Below, piece by piece: positions 45,255-56,924 of a stretch of DNA of 64,000 nt. The notes under the pieces are model-generated. The model saw only the letters and a program-made list of their open reading frames with translations, did not search any database and was not told the DNA's origin. The translations under genes were made by a program, and so were the position numbers. Numbering within the stretch: the first letter of the stretch is position 1; every line of letters starts with the position of its first letter. Source of the DNA: Siphonodentalium dalli (lineage: Eukaryota > Mollusca > Scaphopoda > Gadilida > Siphonodentaliidae); the NCBI GenBank assembly GCA_032622095.1, contig CP136063.1, positions 218,693,982 through 218,757,981 on the forward strand. The letters run 5' to 3'.

Positions 45255-45385
45255 CGCCTGGAAATAGTGCGTCTGACATTTGCAAAATTAGGTCCCAGAG
45301 GGTAAATTTAGTTACGCTACCCAGCACAATGTGATAGTCAATATATTCACCCTCTGGTGACCTCATTCTGCTAATCCCAGACACA
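45255..45385. mobile_element. Single-arm relic of the nested foldback
   Basis: Shows GGAAATAGTGCGTCTGACAT, AGGTCCCAGAGGGTAAATTT, and TTCACCCTCTGGTGACCTCA with CATTCTGC, as in 44214-44337, diverged. Confidence 0.6.
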
Positions 45386-47354
45386 GTATATATAATATCC
45401 AAAATTGAGAACACACCTGTTTCAGATGCTCGTATATGATACTCTTAAAGTTTCCTTCGACATAAACCAGCTAGTGAAATCGGTTTGGATAAAACTGTTT
45501 TACGTCGAAGTACCGTGTATATATCTGTCTATAGCAGACTTTACGCCCAGATCCAGCGGCGGGATTTTCGTAAATTGTAATAATATATATATCGGAAAAA
45601 GTTATATCTTGCGGTCTTAATGATGTATTATAATTTTAAATGTCATGTTAATTGAGCATATAATACGCTGCGTAACTATGAGTACCGGTAAACTCCGTAT
45701 GATTACATTTTACACACGTGGTCTCTTCGGGAAGTAAAATCAGTTCTTAATCTTACGAAATTTTGTAAAACATTGTGATAAAATAATTTTTTTCACATTA
45801 TATTACTACTTTCATTTGTCAACTCTTGTGGAGTTCATGAATATAATATGTTATATGGAATAACCGGCTTAGTGTCACAATTGTGACATTTTATTAGTAA
45901 TTACGGATTTTAGGTGAGCGGGTTGTTAATGTTCTATTCAAGTCAGAATCGAGTATCATGGTCATTAAAGTTAACTATATTGCAATGTATTTTAACTTTG
46001 AAACATAACAGAAAGTGTGTATAATTCCGTTAATATTTTATACACAAAATCCAATCGGAAACGCATGTCACCACGTTGTAAAATGGCCGAAGTAGGCGGA
46101 CCTAACATCACGTGACCACCCGTACGCTGTCGTGCATATTATCGTACACGCAAAATTAACAATATGTCTCCGAACTCGGGTCCATCCATGTTCAGGTATG
46201 AGTTACTAAGGACGTTAACACTACACATGTGTATAACTAATTTAAATATATTAGCAGTACAAAGGTTACGCATGCGCGTAGTGTTGTCAGCCTCAGCTTG
46301 AATTGTATCCGGTACTTACGATATGCCGACCTTCTCGTGCACGGGGAACTCGGAGGATTCGCGACTCCCGTGCAATTACATGCTGCGGTCACATGTTATA
46401 TGGTAGGCGGAAATACAGCATGCCAGTGTTTACGTTCTGTTATTTGTTGGATTTTAAGGATACATGTCACGTATAGGTGAGTTCATGTGAGTGCACAATT
46501 ATATTATGATTTAGTTGATAAACACATGGTCATAACTGTTACTTTTATAGAATACATATTCGCATCATAGAGTTTATAACTAGTGATGGCACTTATTGGC
46601 CGTAAGCCCTGCACACTAAGTTCCCATGGATCTAGTGAGTGGTCCAACAACGCTTAAACTCCGATAATGGGCCGATATAGCAATAGATATACACACCGGG
46701 TTTCGATGTAAAATATTATTCGCTCAACAATAAATTATAGAAGAAATCGGTGACAGATAATAATCGTTATCCCCCACATGAAGATATAGAAAATTTCACT
46801 TTCATTGCATCTTTGAAGCTACGGACGTCTATGACGAAGTTGAATTTCTTGAATAACTATCATCAAATTGTAAAATGTTAGCCATATATAGTAGCAGTAG
46901 TATAATATTATGAAGTATTAGATTTCAATGTGACCCGATACTAATGGGTATATGCACAGCACGCGCATAGAAAAAGAAAATCTTGTGTTCTAGAGTGGAT
47001 ACCGAAAATTATCTCATTCTTGACCGCGACAAATGTTTATTTTTCGATTATGGAAAGCCACTCGCGAAAAATAGACATTAGTCGAGGTCACTCATGAGAT
47101 AATTTTCGATGTCTACTAAAAAAAACACTACATGTCCTCCATTTTTTCTTTCCTATTTCAACAGCTGGTTTACGTCGAATGAAACGTCGACTACCTACCC
47201 CTTTGGCATTGTGACATGTGATATATGCGTACACGTACAACTTACTTATGATTGTTGTAAAACTTTACTTAATTTTAAAGTCCGTGTTTTGCATACAATT
47301 GCTTTGTTTACAATGTACCTGGTATATCACTCGATTATAGGATGCGTCTTGTTT
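45386..47354. other. No gene recognised
   Basis: About 2 kb of AT-rich sequence with only short open frames; no domain, repeat or RNA seen. Confidence 0.4.
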
Positions 47355-47566
47355 ATATGTGTACATATGTGTTCTGTCTTCATACGATGCGCCTTGTTTA
47401 TGTGTATATGTGTGTTCTGCCTTCATACGATGCGCCTTGTTTATATGTGTAGATACGTGTTCTGGCTTCATACGATGCGCCTTGTTTATATGTGTAGATA
47501 CGTGTTCTGCCTTCATACGATGCGCCTTGTTTATATGTGTAGATACGTGTTCTGCCTTCAATAAAA
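47355..47566. repeat. 45-bp minisatellite
   Basis: Four to five units of CTTCATACGATGCGCCTTGT plus TTATATGTGTAGATACGTGTTCTGC. As 45 is a multiple of 3, one minus-strand frame stays open as a 15-residue repeat (MKAEHVSTHINKAHR). I treat that frame as a repeat effect. Confidence 0.85.
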
Positions 47567-48031
47567 CTGTATATGTTTAACAGCAGCTTACATCTTTTTT
47601 TATCACATATAAATTACATGACAATTCGCTGTCAGATTTGAGGCGACGTGAGATATGTATTAGGCAAGGTACTATAGAAGACCCAACGTAAATAGTGATG
47701 TCGTATCTAATATGACACCACGGCAGACAACTAATATACATGTAACGGTTTAGATAGAATGATGTTTACATACGATAATGATAATGACAGGATTGTGAGA
47801 CGAAAAAAGTAGAATGTATCAATTTAGTTACAACCAGAATAATAGCAACCACAAGCGTCGTTCTTATACCTCAGGCGTATATAGGTGAATGATGACTTCA
47901 TATAATGTTTTCTTGTATTGTTTTCTTGTAATATTGAATTAATAGGTTGCTCCACTACGAGTCATGTACGACAATATTATATTATTATAACCCTTCCACG
48001 ACTGCATGGAGCTTCCTGAAATGTTGCGTAA
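47567..48031. other. No gene recognised
   Basis: AT-rich, no signal. Confidence 0.35.
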
Positions 48032-48207
48032 ACCCTGTGCCAATGCATTCTCTTATATGTACGAGTCTCCCATAGGGAGGCGCGGATATATAAGAGGATG
48101 CATTGGCCTAACAATATTTATCTTGACCATGCAAGCCAATGTATTCTCTAATATATGCGATGCTCCCCATGGGAAACTCGCATATATGAGAGCATGCACT
48201 GGCACAT
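48032..48207. mobile_element. Foldback family F, copy D (diverged)
   Basis: ACCCTGTGCCAATGCATTCT at the left, inverse GCATGCACTGGCACA at the right, with inner GAGTCTCCCATAGGGAG and GATGCTCCCCATGGG dyads in place of the GTCGACC centres. Confidence 0.6.
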
Positions 48208-48654
48208 GACCAACATGCTGCACCAGCGCAGCTATCGTCATGAAAGGGTTCGTCGGGGGGGGGGGCAGGTAGTCACTGAATAAGGTCAACAAGGACCCAG
48301 AATCCTACTTCTGAGCACATGTGACATTGTGGAGGTAGTATGCGCCACCCCCCCCGACCTTCCTTACCCCGTGGCTAATCGACCCTCCATAAATGTCCAA
48401 AGTCGACCAGCTATCCATAATTTCCCCATGGAGAATAAGATTCTCAGTTCCATTGTACTTGATAAATACCAAACTAATTTGTGCACCAGCATTTTCGTTT
48501 TGTCGATACTGATTGAGTGTGAAAATTAATCAGTTTTGTCACCGATTTGACCCCTGTTAACTTGTTTACATAGTGGACATGTTCGATCATCATGGGATGT
48601 ACTATTCTATCAGTGTACCTACATTATTCAATTGGTAATGATTGGTTGCTTGTC
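48208..48654. other. No gene recognised
   Basis: Contains short G and C runs near 48256 and 48347. No coding signal. Confidence 0.35.
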
Positions 48655-48825
48655 CCAAATCGAGCTTATAACGTATATCAACGCAATGTGGTACCGTCTG
48701 TAACGTTTTTCAACACAAACAGGTACCACCTGTAACTTATGTCAACACAAGTCGGGTACAGTTTGTAACGTATATCAACATAAATAGGTCCAGTCTGTAA
48801 CGTATATCAACACAAGCATGTTTCC
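48655..48825. repeat. ~34-bp tandem repeat
   Basis: About five diverged units with GTAACGTATATCAACACAA and a GGTACnGTCT segment. Confidence 0.75.
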
Positions 48826-48892
48826 AACCGACCTCCAAATCGATATCTAAATATGGCACGAAATAGTTTATTTGCCCCAATAATTAAGTGAT

Positions 48893-49290
48893 TATTCACC
48901 CAATCGCCCAACGCAGAAGGCACATAAATATTGGTTAAATTGTTACACTTCGTTGAGTAAACACATTGCCTAACATTGGGTAATATTGACCCAAATTGGG
49001 TAACGTAATTATGTTTTACCCAACAAAAAAAGTAAAACTTTACTAAACGTTCGCGTGGTATTATATGCACTTTTGCGTTGGGGAAAAATTGTACCCCATT
49101 TATACGATTTAGAGTGCACGTATTTTCCATTAAATGTCCCAGATTTACGGCATGCATGGATCATGTAAATCAAGTAAATATGGAAAAATACGTGTCCGTA
49201 AACTGGTAAATCCCACGTATATTTCAAATTTATGGAAATGTACGTGACCCATATATGCCGCAAATATAGACATTTAATGGAAAATTAAAT
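48893..49290. mobile_element. ACCCAA/TTGGGT dyad cluster, probable MITE
   Basis: Short motifs ACCCAA and TTGGGT alternate in both orientations up to about 49022. They are followed by dispersed inverted ACGTATTTTCCATTAAATGT and ATATGGAAAAATACGTG. Architecture resembles the TGTGTA-dyad element at 11296-12075, but termini were not fixed. Confidence 0.4.
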
Positions 49291-50035
49291 TCCATATTTC
49301 GTGCAGTGGCATGATCGCTGGATACTAGTATCTCCATCCACACAGGTCTCATTCGGACAGCCATGTGGGGACAGCCATGTGCAGAAAAGTTTAGATAATC
49401 ACCCACGAACCTCTTCGCCAACGAACACGATGTGAACAGTAAAATCACCAACGAATGGGCGCCTTTTCTTCACATGCGATTTTGATACTATCTTGGCATG
49501 CATCCAATGGTAGTTTTTCAGTTCGTTCAGTATGTCAAAATACGTTGTAATCTCCCGAAAACTGTGTCCATAATCAATACTACAACGCGATGGCATGCCT
49601 TCTCGTTTCTCCATAATACACATATGAGAATTGTATTGAGTCCAAATAATGGATTGTTTCAAATTAAAACAATACTAATACTTAGTGTTATTACACATTA
49701 TGGTTCAATGAAAACTACCTGCGGGAAGAAATCCCTACTATATTCACATGTCGGGAATTTTTCAAATGTTTGCTGGGAAAACTTCTTACAAAATCAGAAA
49801 GGAACCTGAGCCGCATCGGAACGAACCACACCAACGAACGATATCGCCTGGAATCGTTGAACCCCAGTTTAACATTATTCACGAGTGAAGGCGGAAAAAT
49901 AAGAACATACCCCTCCGCGATTTATTAAGTATTTATCGTTTCCTATTTTACTATTCCATCTGTTTATATATGTAATATGACTCTCACCACAGCATCTGCA
50001 TATATATGAATATGTCAATGTCGCCAATGTATTCC
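49291..50035. other. No gene recognised
   Basis: Upstream of the first SLC22-like exon. A 103-codon plus frame at 49498-49809 has no known domain. Confidence 0.3.
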
Positions 50036-50105
50036 AAACACATCTCGGCTTTTCTCCGTCACAAATTTTGACAACATTTTGCATTGTCTCTCTTTTTTCT
50101 TATTC
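50036..50105 (+). promoter_or_regulatory. Conserved upstream block of SLC22-like exon 1
   Basis: About 70 bp (ACACATCTCGGCTTTTCTCC, GTCACAAATTTTGACAACAT) recurs with moderate divergence at 60531-60605, at a similar distance before the third exon. No TATA box was singled out. It may be 5' UTR or promoter DNA kept after duplication. Confidence 0.45.
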
Positions 50106-50172
50106 ATCTGGAATCGGACATGTATGAACGGAATCGACATGGACTTTAGATGAACATTGGCCGCGATCCGCG

Positions 50173-50446
50173 ATGACTGTTTCTGAGTATATTTGTGAAA
50201 ACTCGGGGCGCGATGGCGGGCGAGTGATGTCGGACGATACTCATGGAAACGCGCAGTGCGATGCAGAGCTGGTGGTGTCTCACGATACACTGGGAGGCAT
50301 TAAAGATGCTGTGCCATATTTAGATATCGATGCCATTTGGAGGTCGGTTGGAAAGTTCGGAAGATTTCAGCTCACACAAATTATACTGCTTTGTATAATA
50401 ATCTGGCCTGGGAGTTCTAATCATCCACTAATGTATTTATTTTACG
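50173..50446 (+). CDS. SLC22-like transporter, first exon (copy 1)
   Basis: ATG at 50173; an N-terminal hydrophilic part (~50 residues, acidic, Gly-rich) precedes LDIDAIWRSVGKFGRFQLTQ, then IILLCIIIWPGSSNHPLMYL (first membrane helix) and FYG, ending one base into a Gly codon at a GGTGAGT donor (GT 50447-50448). The VG-x-x-G-x-FQ motif before TM1 matches the start of SLC22 organic cation/anion transporters (VGESGWFQ in human OCTs), members of the major facilitator superfamily in the plasma membrane. Two homologous exons follow at 53564 and 60660 with the same phase. No TM2 or loop exon is seen in the window. Another start (ATG at 50227) is possible. A TTAA MITE sits 15 bp after the exon end. 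Confidence 0.65.
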
Positions 50447-50461
50447 GTGAGTATGGCTTAA

Positions 50462-50717
50462 CCTTTTCTATGCTAAATGGAATATCTAACTCATTTTATA
50501 AAGGTACACATTGGAATGGTCTATTATTCATTCGAGGGTTGATAAAGTGACAAAAGCAGACGACAGATAAATACAAGTGCAGAAGGAATCCTAATTATTG
50601 AGGGAGATATTTAGATAATAAGATCAACAAACTACCATTGGTCTTTTGTTGAACTTATTATCTGAACATAGATATATGGGATAACTATCCACCAATGATG
50701 CTTAAGTATGGAAAGAG
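50462..50717. mobile_element. TTAA MITE just behind the splice donor
   Basis: TTAA at 50458-50461 and 50718-50721; left end CCTTTTCTATGCTAAATGG, right end CTTAAGTATGGAAAGAG, inverted with respect to each other. The right ~80 bp is one unit of the array at 8504-9835. Confidence 0.65.
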
Positions 50718-50823
50718 TTAAATATTTATATACAAAATATTGATTGGCAGTTAGTTTTTCCTTGGGGAAATGTATACACGTATAAGATTTCTAATTAGTC
50801 GCAATTATATACGCATGTATTAA

Positions 50824-51030
50824 CCCTTTCAGTGCCAAGTCCGATTTTTGTATCAACCCATATTTCCTTGATCATTTTTCAAATTTATTGATTATAATAA
50901 TGTGATACATTGATGGAAAGAGCTCTTAGAGCTCTTTCCATCAATGTAATACATTATTATAATCAATAAATTTGAAAAATGATCAGGGCAATATGGGTTG
51001 ATACAAAAATCGGACTTGACACTGAAAGGG
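50824..51030. mobile_element. Palindromic TTAA-flanked MITE
   Basis: TTAA at 50820-50823 and 51031-51034. Starts CCCTTTCAGTGCCAAGTCCG and folds back along nearly its whole 207 bp (arms ~100 nt, centre GAAAGAGCTCTTAGAGCTCT). piggyBac-like duplication and terminus. One end is also present at 168-182. Confidence 0.85.
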
Positions 51031-51039
51031 TTAACTGAC

Positions 51040-51146
51040 TCTACTAAATTCGATTCGAGCCGAGCTTTAGCGGGGCTCGAATCGAATTTAGTGAACGAGG
51101 TTAATAAATTTCGTATAGATTTGCGTCGAATTTGAGATCCATTTGA
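51040..51146. mobile_element. Fragment of MITE family M
   Basis: Only the foldback half is present: CTAAATTCGATTCGAGCC, TTTAGCGGGGCTCGAATCGA, AATTTAGTGAAC. Compare 8937-9098 and 38070-38220. Confidence 0.6.
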
Positions 51147-51567
51147 TCACATACTCACATTTTAGCAATGAAAAACGATATCGAAACGACTGGGGTTAAA
51201 CCTAATTAATAATGATTTCCTTAGCACTACCAAAGGGAAAGTGAAGACACATTCAAGTAAAAATATAGTTACATTTTAAATGTCCTTTTTTATGTTGACA
51301 CAAATGTTCAACCACCATTATCACACATGTTTATCAAACATTCAACACCAAATAACCCAAAACAAACCGAACATCATAATTATATTCTAATTAACATAAT
51401 AATGAAGTTCCTGAATTGATATCGACATCATTACGCTAAGCCCATACGTCACTGCGTGTGCCGATAATACGCGTGTGTCGATAATACACGTGAGGCTTAC
51501 TAAATGAAGCATGAGACCGGGTTTAGGGGATTATCAACGTTTGTTAAAATTATTATCTGAATAAACT

Positions 51568-51765
51568 TTGGGTTGTGGTAACCCAACTCTGTGTGGTTAA
51601 TTTGACCCAACGTTTGGTTACAAAGTTGGGTTGCCATAACCCAATGTTTTAGTGTTGTATAACCCAACTATAGTTAGTTAATAGCTCTAAACCAACGTTT
51701 AGCATGATTCGGTTGATAAACCTTGGGTCAGAGACTGACCAAACTATAGTTAACCATCAGGAAAA
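51568..51765. repeat. Second ACCCAA/TTGGGT dyad cluster
   Basis: At least eight copies of GGGTTnnnnTAACCCAA-type motifs in both orientations within 200 bp, ending ACTATAGTTAACC. Confidence 0.5.
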
Positions 51766-52188
51766 TCAAATTGGTTATTGCTTATTATCTGTTCTATTGT
51801 TGTTTAGTTTCGGTTTATTTTGTTTTGTTACTTATTATTTATTTTTTGTGTTTTAGTTTTTTTCGGTTTTCTCAACGGTCCTATAATTTTGGTTTTTCAC
51901 TTCGGCCAACGTTATGACAGAATTTACCAAAAAGTTCGGTAATGACCAAATATATGACCAAAATTAATTTCGGGCCAGCGTGATCCCTATTGGGACGCGT
52001 GTAGCCGATAAAAGAACATAATGACATCTTTTCCGATGTTCGAATATACATGTTGTATGGAGGTATACTTGTGTGCGACACTTTCTCATACCAACACGGC
52101 ATCTACGCTCCATGTATATCGATACCACTATGGCTGAATATCTGGAGAATTAATATAATTACTTTGAAATACGCTTCATTTCGTGTTG

Positions 52189-52432
52189 AAATTCCACAGC
52201 GTTAAAAAAAAGCACACTATGATACACGCTCTCGTGATATTCCGGACAAGAAATCATATATTACCAGTCGAAGAAGGATCATGGACAAACCGAGATTACT
52301 CAGAAAGAAAATACAAATTGTGTAACGCAGAGTTGGGAGATAAACACCACGTTATCTTGAATTGTGAAAAAATCGAGGGTTTGAGAGTAATATATACATC
52401 AAACCATACTATTTCAATACACCAAACACTTT
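52189..52432 (+). pseudogene. LINE ORF2 C-terminal fragment
   Basis: Reads ALVIFRTRNHILPVEEGSWT, NRDYSERKYKLCNAELGDKH and HVILNCEKIEGLR. This R-x-x-x-H-x-LP-x-E...CxxC...H-x-x-x-x-C block is the usual zinc-knuckle-like tail after the RT of several invertebrate LINE clades. The frame ends in a stop at 52432 and no RT precedes it. Confidence 0.6.
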
Positions 52433-53563
52433 AATTTGAGCTAATTATTCGATCAACGTGGCGAACGCCAAATAAATCTTTTTTTCGATGTTTATTAAAA
52501 AAAAAATTGGAAATTTTCAGAAACTCCTGAGTCTTGCGCACATGTGTGTGCGTTCACATTTGTAGGTGCACGAGTACACACATGTATAATATTATAGGTA
52601 AACATAAATTCGTTGACAATCACCATAGATCATATTATTAGTAAATATATTATCTGATTATGATGAGTAAATAAGTATACATCTATTAAACGCGACGTCG
52701 ATGTATACTAGAAAATACCGCCCCATGCATAATCTACGTAATGATTAAATTGTTGTGCATGTATACATGTAGGAACCAATTTTAGTTATAGACGCACTGG
52801 TCCAGGGACCAGGTGCTACCACGGCCGAGTAACTTTATAACCCTGTAATGACTCCATCTGCAGTAGCGTTACTTAACGTGCACATACCGAGGCGTGTACA
52901 CCATATACACGGGTCAGCCATTAATATCCGCACCCAAACAGACAGCGTACTGCACCACACCAACTTACCTGGACAAGTGTTGTAACGGGGGGATCGGCAT
53001 TTATAATTCGGATCTTTATTCTCATCTCGAATGAGACTTTTCAACTTGGCGAAGTTGGTATCTGACCGAGTTCTGATTTTTATCAGAATACCCTGACCAG
53101 GTCCCGGTCACGGGTTCGCTAGCACGAGACAGTATACGCTACCTTCCGCTAACATCTTTTTTATGATGACCAGAATTACTATTAAATTCAATTGAGAACG
53201 CGAACTGTAGGCATTTATCACCCATAGAACGTGATATGGCACGGAACCGCATTCAAGTGGTATGTGATTGCATGTGGACATTACGATGATTTACTCGATC
53301 TCAATTTGTCGTGAAATGGAATAAACTTTGGCAATTAATTGCCAACATGCGACTCGTTTACGTATATGCATATAGCGAGCTTTGCATGCAATTAGCTGCA
53401 TATGTATAATTATACTAACGTCATTCGATGTAATCTTCGTACATTATTAATATTGTCCACCACTACCATAGTGTATGTCACTCGACAGACTGGATAATAG
53501 TCTGTATTCTTACTCGGATTTTCCGCTGTATCGGTAAAACTTGCGGGTGTGTGGTTCTTCGTG
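52433..53563. other. No gene recognised
   Basis: Mixed sequence before SLC22-like exon copy 2. No homologue of the conserved upstream block was seen here. Confidence 0.35.
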
Positions 53564-53762
53564 ATGGGACATGGCTACGAACAGAACGAGTCAGAGGACG
53601 TTCTACGTGTACGTGTTTTGTCGGCTCTAGACTATCTGGACATCGATGCGATTTGGCGAGTTGTTGGAAAATTCGGAAGATATCAATTAGTGCAATACCT
53701 CGTGCTTTGCATATTAATGTACAGTATATCGGCCAACCACCCATTAACTTACCTCTTTGTTG
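53564..53762 (+). CDS. SLC22-like transporter, first exon (copy 2)
   Basis: ATG at 53564 gives MGHGYEQNESEDVLRVRVLS, then LDYLDIDAIWRVVGKFGRYQ, LVQYLVLCILMYSISANHPL (TM1) and TYLFV-G, ending one base into the Gly codon at a GGTAAGT donor (GT 53763-53764). Homologous to copies 1 and 3 over the last ~50 residues. The N-terminal part before LDIDAIW is shorter than in copy 1 and differs in sequence, as alternative first exons often do. The exon end plus donor is duplicated once just downstream. No exon 2 is visible in the 6.8 kb before copy 3. Confidence 0.65.
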
Positions 53763-53832
53763 GTAAGTTCTCTATTGATGTATAGTATATCGGCAAACCA
53801 CGCAGTAACTTACCTCTTTGTTAGTAAGTTCT
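53717..53832 (+). repeat. Tandem duplication of the copy 2 splice donor
   Basis: About 60 bp (AATGTACAGTATATCGGCCA, ACTTACCTCTTTGTTGGTAA, GTTCTC) is repeated directly with few changes, giving a second donor GTAAGTTCTC about 60 bp downstream of the first. Confidence 0.85.
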
Positions 53833-53885
53833 CGTATCTGCAATAATTCTTCCTGTAATACTGTAATAATTCCTGTACAGAGCTG

Positions 53886-54056
53886 TATAACAGATTTGAA
53901 CTCTCTTCCACGAAACATCATATCTACAACAATCAACCCATCGCGCATGCATACCTCGAAACATTCAAGACCAAGCTCTCTGCACACTGCCACAGTCAAC
54001 AAGCTCTCTGTCCACTGTGCTTCCCAGTCAACAAACCCACTGGCCAGGAATTCGCA
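53886..54056 (+). pseudogene. Possible LINE C-terminal fragment
   Basis: Reads ITDLNSLPRNIISTTINPSR followed by a Ser/His-rich stretch. The x-NSLP-xx-II block resembles the W-N-x-L-P region of CR1/Jockey-type ORF2. Single block only. A 117-codon antisense frame over it has no domain. Confidence 0.3.
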
Positions 54057-54623
54057 TACCTGTCGATCTGTCTGAATACATTTTTGTTGTGCAAACAATT
54101 TTATTGATAGATAGATATAGAACATGCAACTAATTCAATTGCTTAAACTATTTATGTCGGGATGGGGACTTGCGTTGAGCATCTATTGAACAATGCTCTG
54201 CCGAGATTAAGCGACACCAGTAGCTATATTTTCCCAAGTTTTATATTCTTACTTCGATGACGCCCTTATATTTATGAGGTCACGCAAACTAATTAGTATT
54301 CATGACGTGGGGAAAACCGGAGTGCAGCTTAGAGCGAAACAGTTCGTTGGTTTTGTTATAGTTATTCTAAGCTGGTATTGTTCTGTTGTATTAGAGCGAA
54401 AATATATATCCGTGTATGAACTTTTTGTATCAATTGCGGTGAATTATGTACGAAAATAACGTCCCAAAATCACAATGACGTCATGTAGGCTGGTTTATGT
54501 TCCTGGTTATCTGCGCAATTTGCATATACAATTTCGCCATGAAAGTAGTAACAACCTAATAACGATACCTTTACGTAGTATCCATGACGTTTATTAGGCA
54601 GGCTGTTTGCATGATGCATATAT
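54057..54623. other. No gene recognised
   Basis: AT-rich; a CTCTGCCGAG segment near 54200 recurs at 56435. Confidence 0.35.
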
Positions 54624-56353
54624 GAGGGCCCCTCCCCCCCTTGACTCGGAATCCAGTTTTAAAATGACACTGGAATCCGGAATCCAGCTTCAAATTGACC
54701 CTGGAATCCGAAATCCAGTTTAAGAAACAAATACCGATTTCATGTTCAGTTTACATGATATTATAGATCTTATATTCAATACAATGGAACCATGATCACC
54801 ATGGAAACAAGCCTTTGGCTTTATGGTGTTATCCTTGGTTTTAAAGATCTTTAAATAAACTGTGATTTTATTATTTATAATTTATTTATATTTTAATACT
54901 CATTACTCACCCACACCCCATCCAGCCACCCATATTATCGTATGCGCCGCAGGCGCTCGTATAGAGGTTAGTACCCACCCACCACCCCATCCCGCCACCC
55001 ATAGTATCTTATGCGCCACAGGCGCTCGTATAGAGGTTAGTACCCACCCACCACCCCATCCCGCCACCCATAGTATATTATGCGCCGCAGGCGCTCGTAT
55101 AGAGGTTACTAAGATACTATGGGTTAGTAACCTCTATACGAGCGCCTGCGGCGCATAATATACTATGGGTGGCGGGATGGGGTGGTGGGTGGGTACTAAC
55201 CTCTATACGAGCGCCTGCGGCGCATAATATACTATGGGTGGCGGGATGGGGTGGTGGGTGGGTACTTTTTTCGCATATTTATAAAAAATAGTTGGCCTGT
55301 TTCATAACTAGGTACAACTGAACAACAAGGACTAGGTTATTACCAGCAAATTGTCTGATCGGTAGTGTTTTGATCATTTATAATTTCGAGATGAACATTC
55401 TTAAAAAGTGTGGCGTATCCATCACCTTTTCTACAGGAAGTCAACAAATTTTATCATTAAGGTATGGGTAAGTGGTGATGGATACGCCGCATCTATTTAT
55501 AGGGTCGTATCATTCCCTGCTCGCTTCGCTCGCGAGCCCCTAATACGACCCCTAATCTGCCTCAGGGTGCATATACATGACCGTCGATGATGACCTTCCA
55601 AGCTCCCGTGGTACCGTGACTGCGTGAGTACGACAGTAAACAGTACTCACCGTGTAAGATGTGGGTGGTCGGAGTGTTCGAAAGTAATCCCCGGACGTTG
55701 GCCCATTCCGTTTCCGTGTCGGCAAGAAGAAACCGACCACTGGTGTAAGCTTCGTCTCTGGCTATCCTTCGCACAGCGACGTGCATTTAGTACAGGCTGA
55801 CCCCCTGGCCTTCACCCAGGAGTAAATAGCATATTTCTCCTTTAACATCACTTTAACAACTCAGACAGGTTTACAGTGTTGCTCAGTTCAGCAACAAAAC
55901 TCCTCATCTCGGGAAGAGTTCCGTCCCGAAATGACAACATACACGCTCTTTCTAGCAGCATGCCGGTAAACACGCGAAATATGTGGGAATCCAATTTCGA
56001 TGCAATGGCATTGACACTAATTAGGAACCGTAACTCTTGCCGGTTCCGGTAAATCTACACTTCGGACAACCGCCGCAAATAATGACCGGAAAGATAAAGA
56101 GCACCGTATACAAACGAATATATACGGACTAAGTCCTATAATAGTGTGCATCAGATTGGATCACATATAAAATTCATGATATTATGATCTATTATGACCA
56201 AATGAGGAACCAAATCGCAATATTTCACCCGAAATGGAATCCGTTTATATAAATACATGAATCCGGAATCCAGCATAATTTGTGTCTTGAATCCGGCGTA
56301 CGGGTCCAAAATGGGTCGAATCCGGCGTACGAAAAGAGGGGGGAGGGGCCCTC
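54624..56353. mobile_element. 1.73-kb TIR element with GAATCCGG sub-repeats
   Basis: TIRs GAGGGCCCCTCCCCCC / GGGGGGAGGGGCCCTC, flanked by ATATAT on both sides. Sub-terminal GGAATCCAG and GAATCCGG motifs are repeated and inverted at the two ends. The interior holds the palindromic array at 54905-55266 and two hairpins (55412-55490, GCGTATCCATCACC with GGTGATGGATACGC; 55500-55560, GGGTCGTAT with ATACGACCC). No transposase. Confidence 0.7.
54905..55266. repeat. Head-to-head tandem array (3 units + 2 inverted)
   Basis: A ~68-bp unit with ACCCACCCACCACCCCATCC, CATAGTATCTTATGCGCC and GGCGCTCGTATAGAGG occurs three times forward, then twice inverted, turning at about 55115. Arms are nearly perfect over ~140 bp. 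Confidence 0.85.
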
Positions 56354-56924
56354 ATATATACTAAATATGTCGCTAGTGCCGTCGCTTAAACGATTCGTGT
56401 GTGTGAGGGGGATGTGAGAATCTATTGGGCCAGGCTCTGCCGAGTCCAATATATATACGCCAAATCCCCCCGAGCGACGACACTAACAACATATTGTTCT
56501 AATTGTCTCACTGAAATGGTTGGCTACTGGCTTGTCCAACTTTGATATATTAGAGACGTATATGTAACCTCATGCCGCAAATGAGTTATTTTTTTTGTCT
56601 GACTTACATGTTGGAGTTTCAAAACTGGCAGGTTATAAGATAAATTACACATCTGCAGACCAGCAATCCATCTGATGAGTGATACTATATTGAACGCAAT
56701 TTGTTTCTTCTGAAAGCAATTCCCTATCTGAATTCCCTGTCTGGAGTTCATGGCGCAAGGCTTCTTTTTACAGTCCGTTGGTAAAGATTAATTTAATATA
56801 CATGTTTTCGTTCATGTTCGTGTCACCTCAGGGTCTTCTATGTCGAAATGCCTCCAAAACATACCACACTAACTTGCCATGAACTTGCGTATGAACGTTT
56901 AATAAGTGGTTCTGCCAATTTGCT
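56354..56924. other. No gene; small foldback at 56364-56492
   Basis: AATATGTCGCTAGTGCCGTC on the left and the diverged inverse near 56462-56492 suggest a ~130-bp MITE. The rest shows no signal. Confidence 0.35.

Noticed and set aside
47265-47561. 98-codon minus-strand frame with 15-residue repeats
   Set aside because: 45-bp minisatellite effect; no domain or signal peptide.
53772-54125. 117-codon minus-strand frame as a gene
   Set aside because: No domain or splice context, and it overlaps a plus-strand LINE-like block and the duplicated donor.
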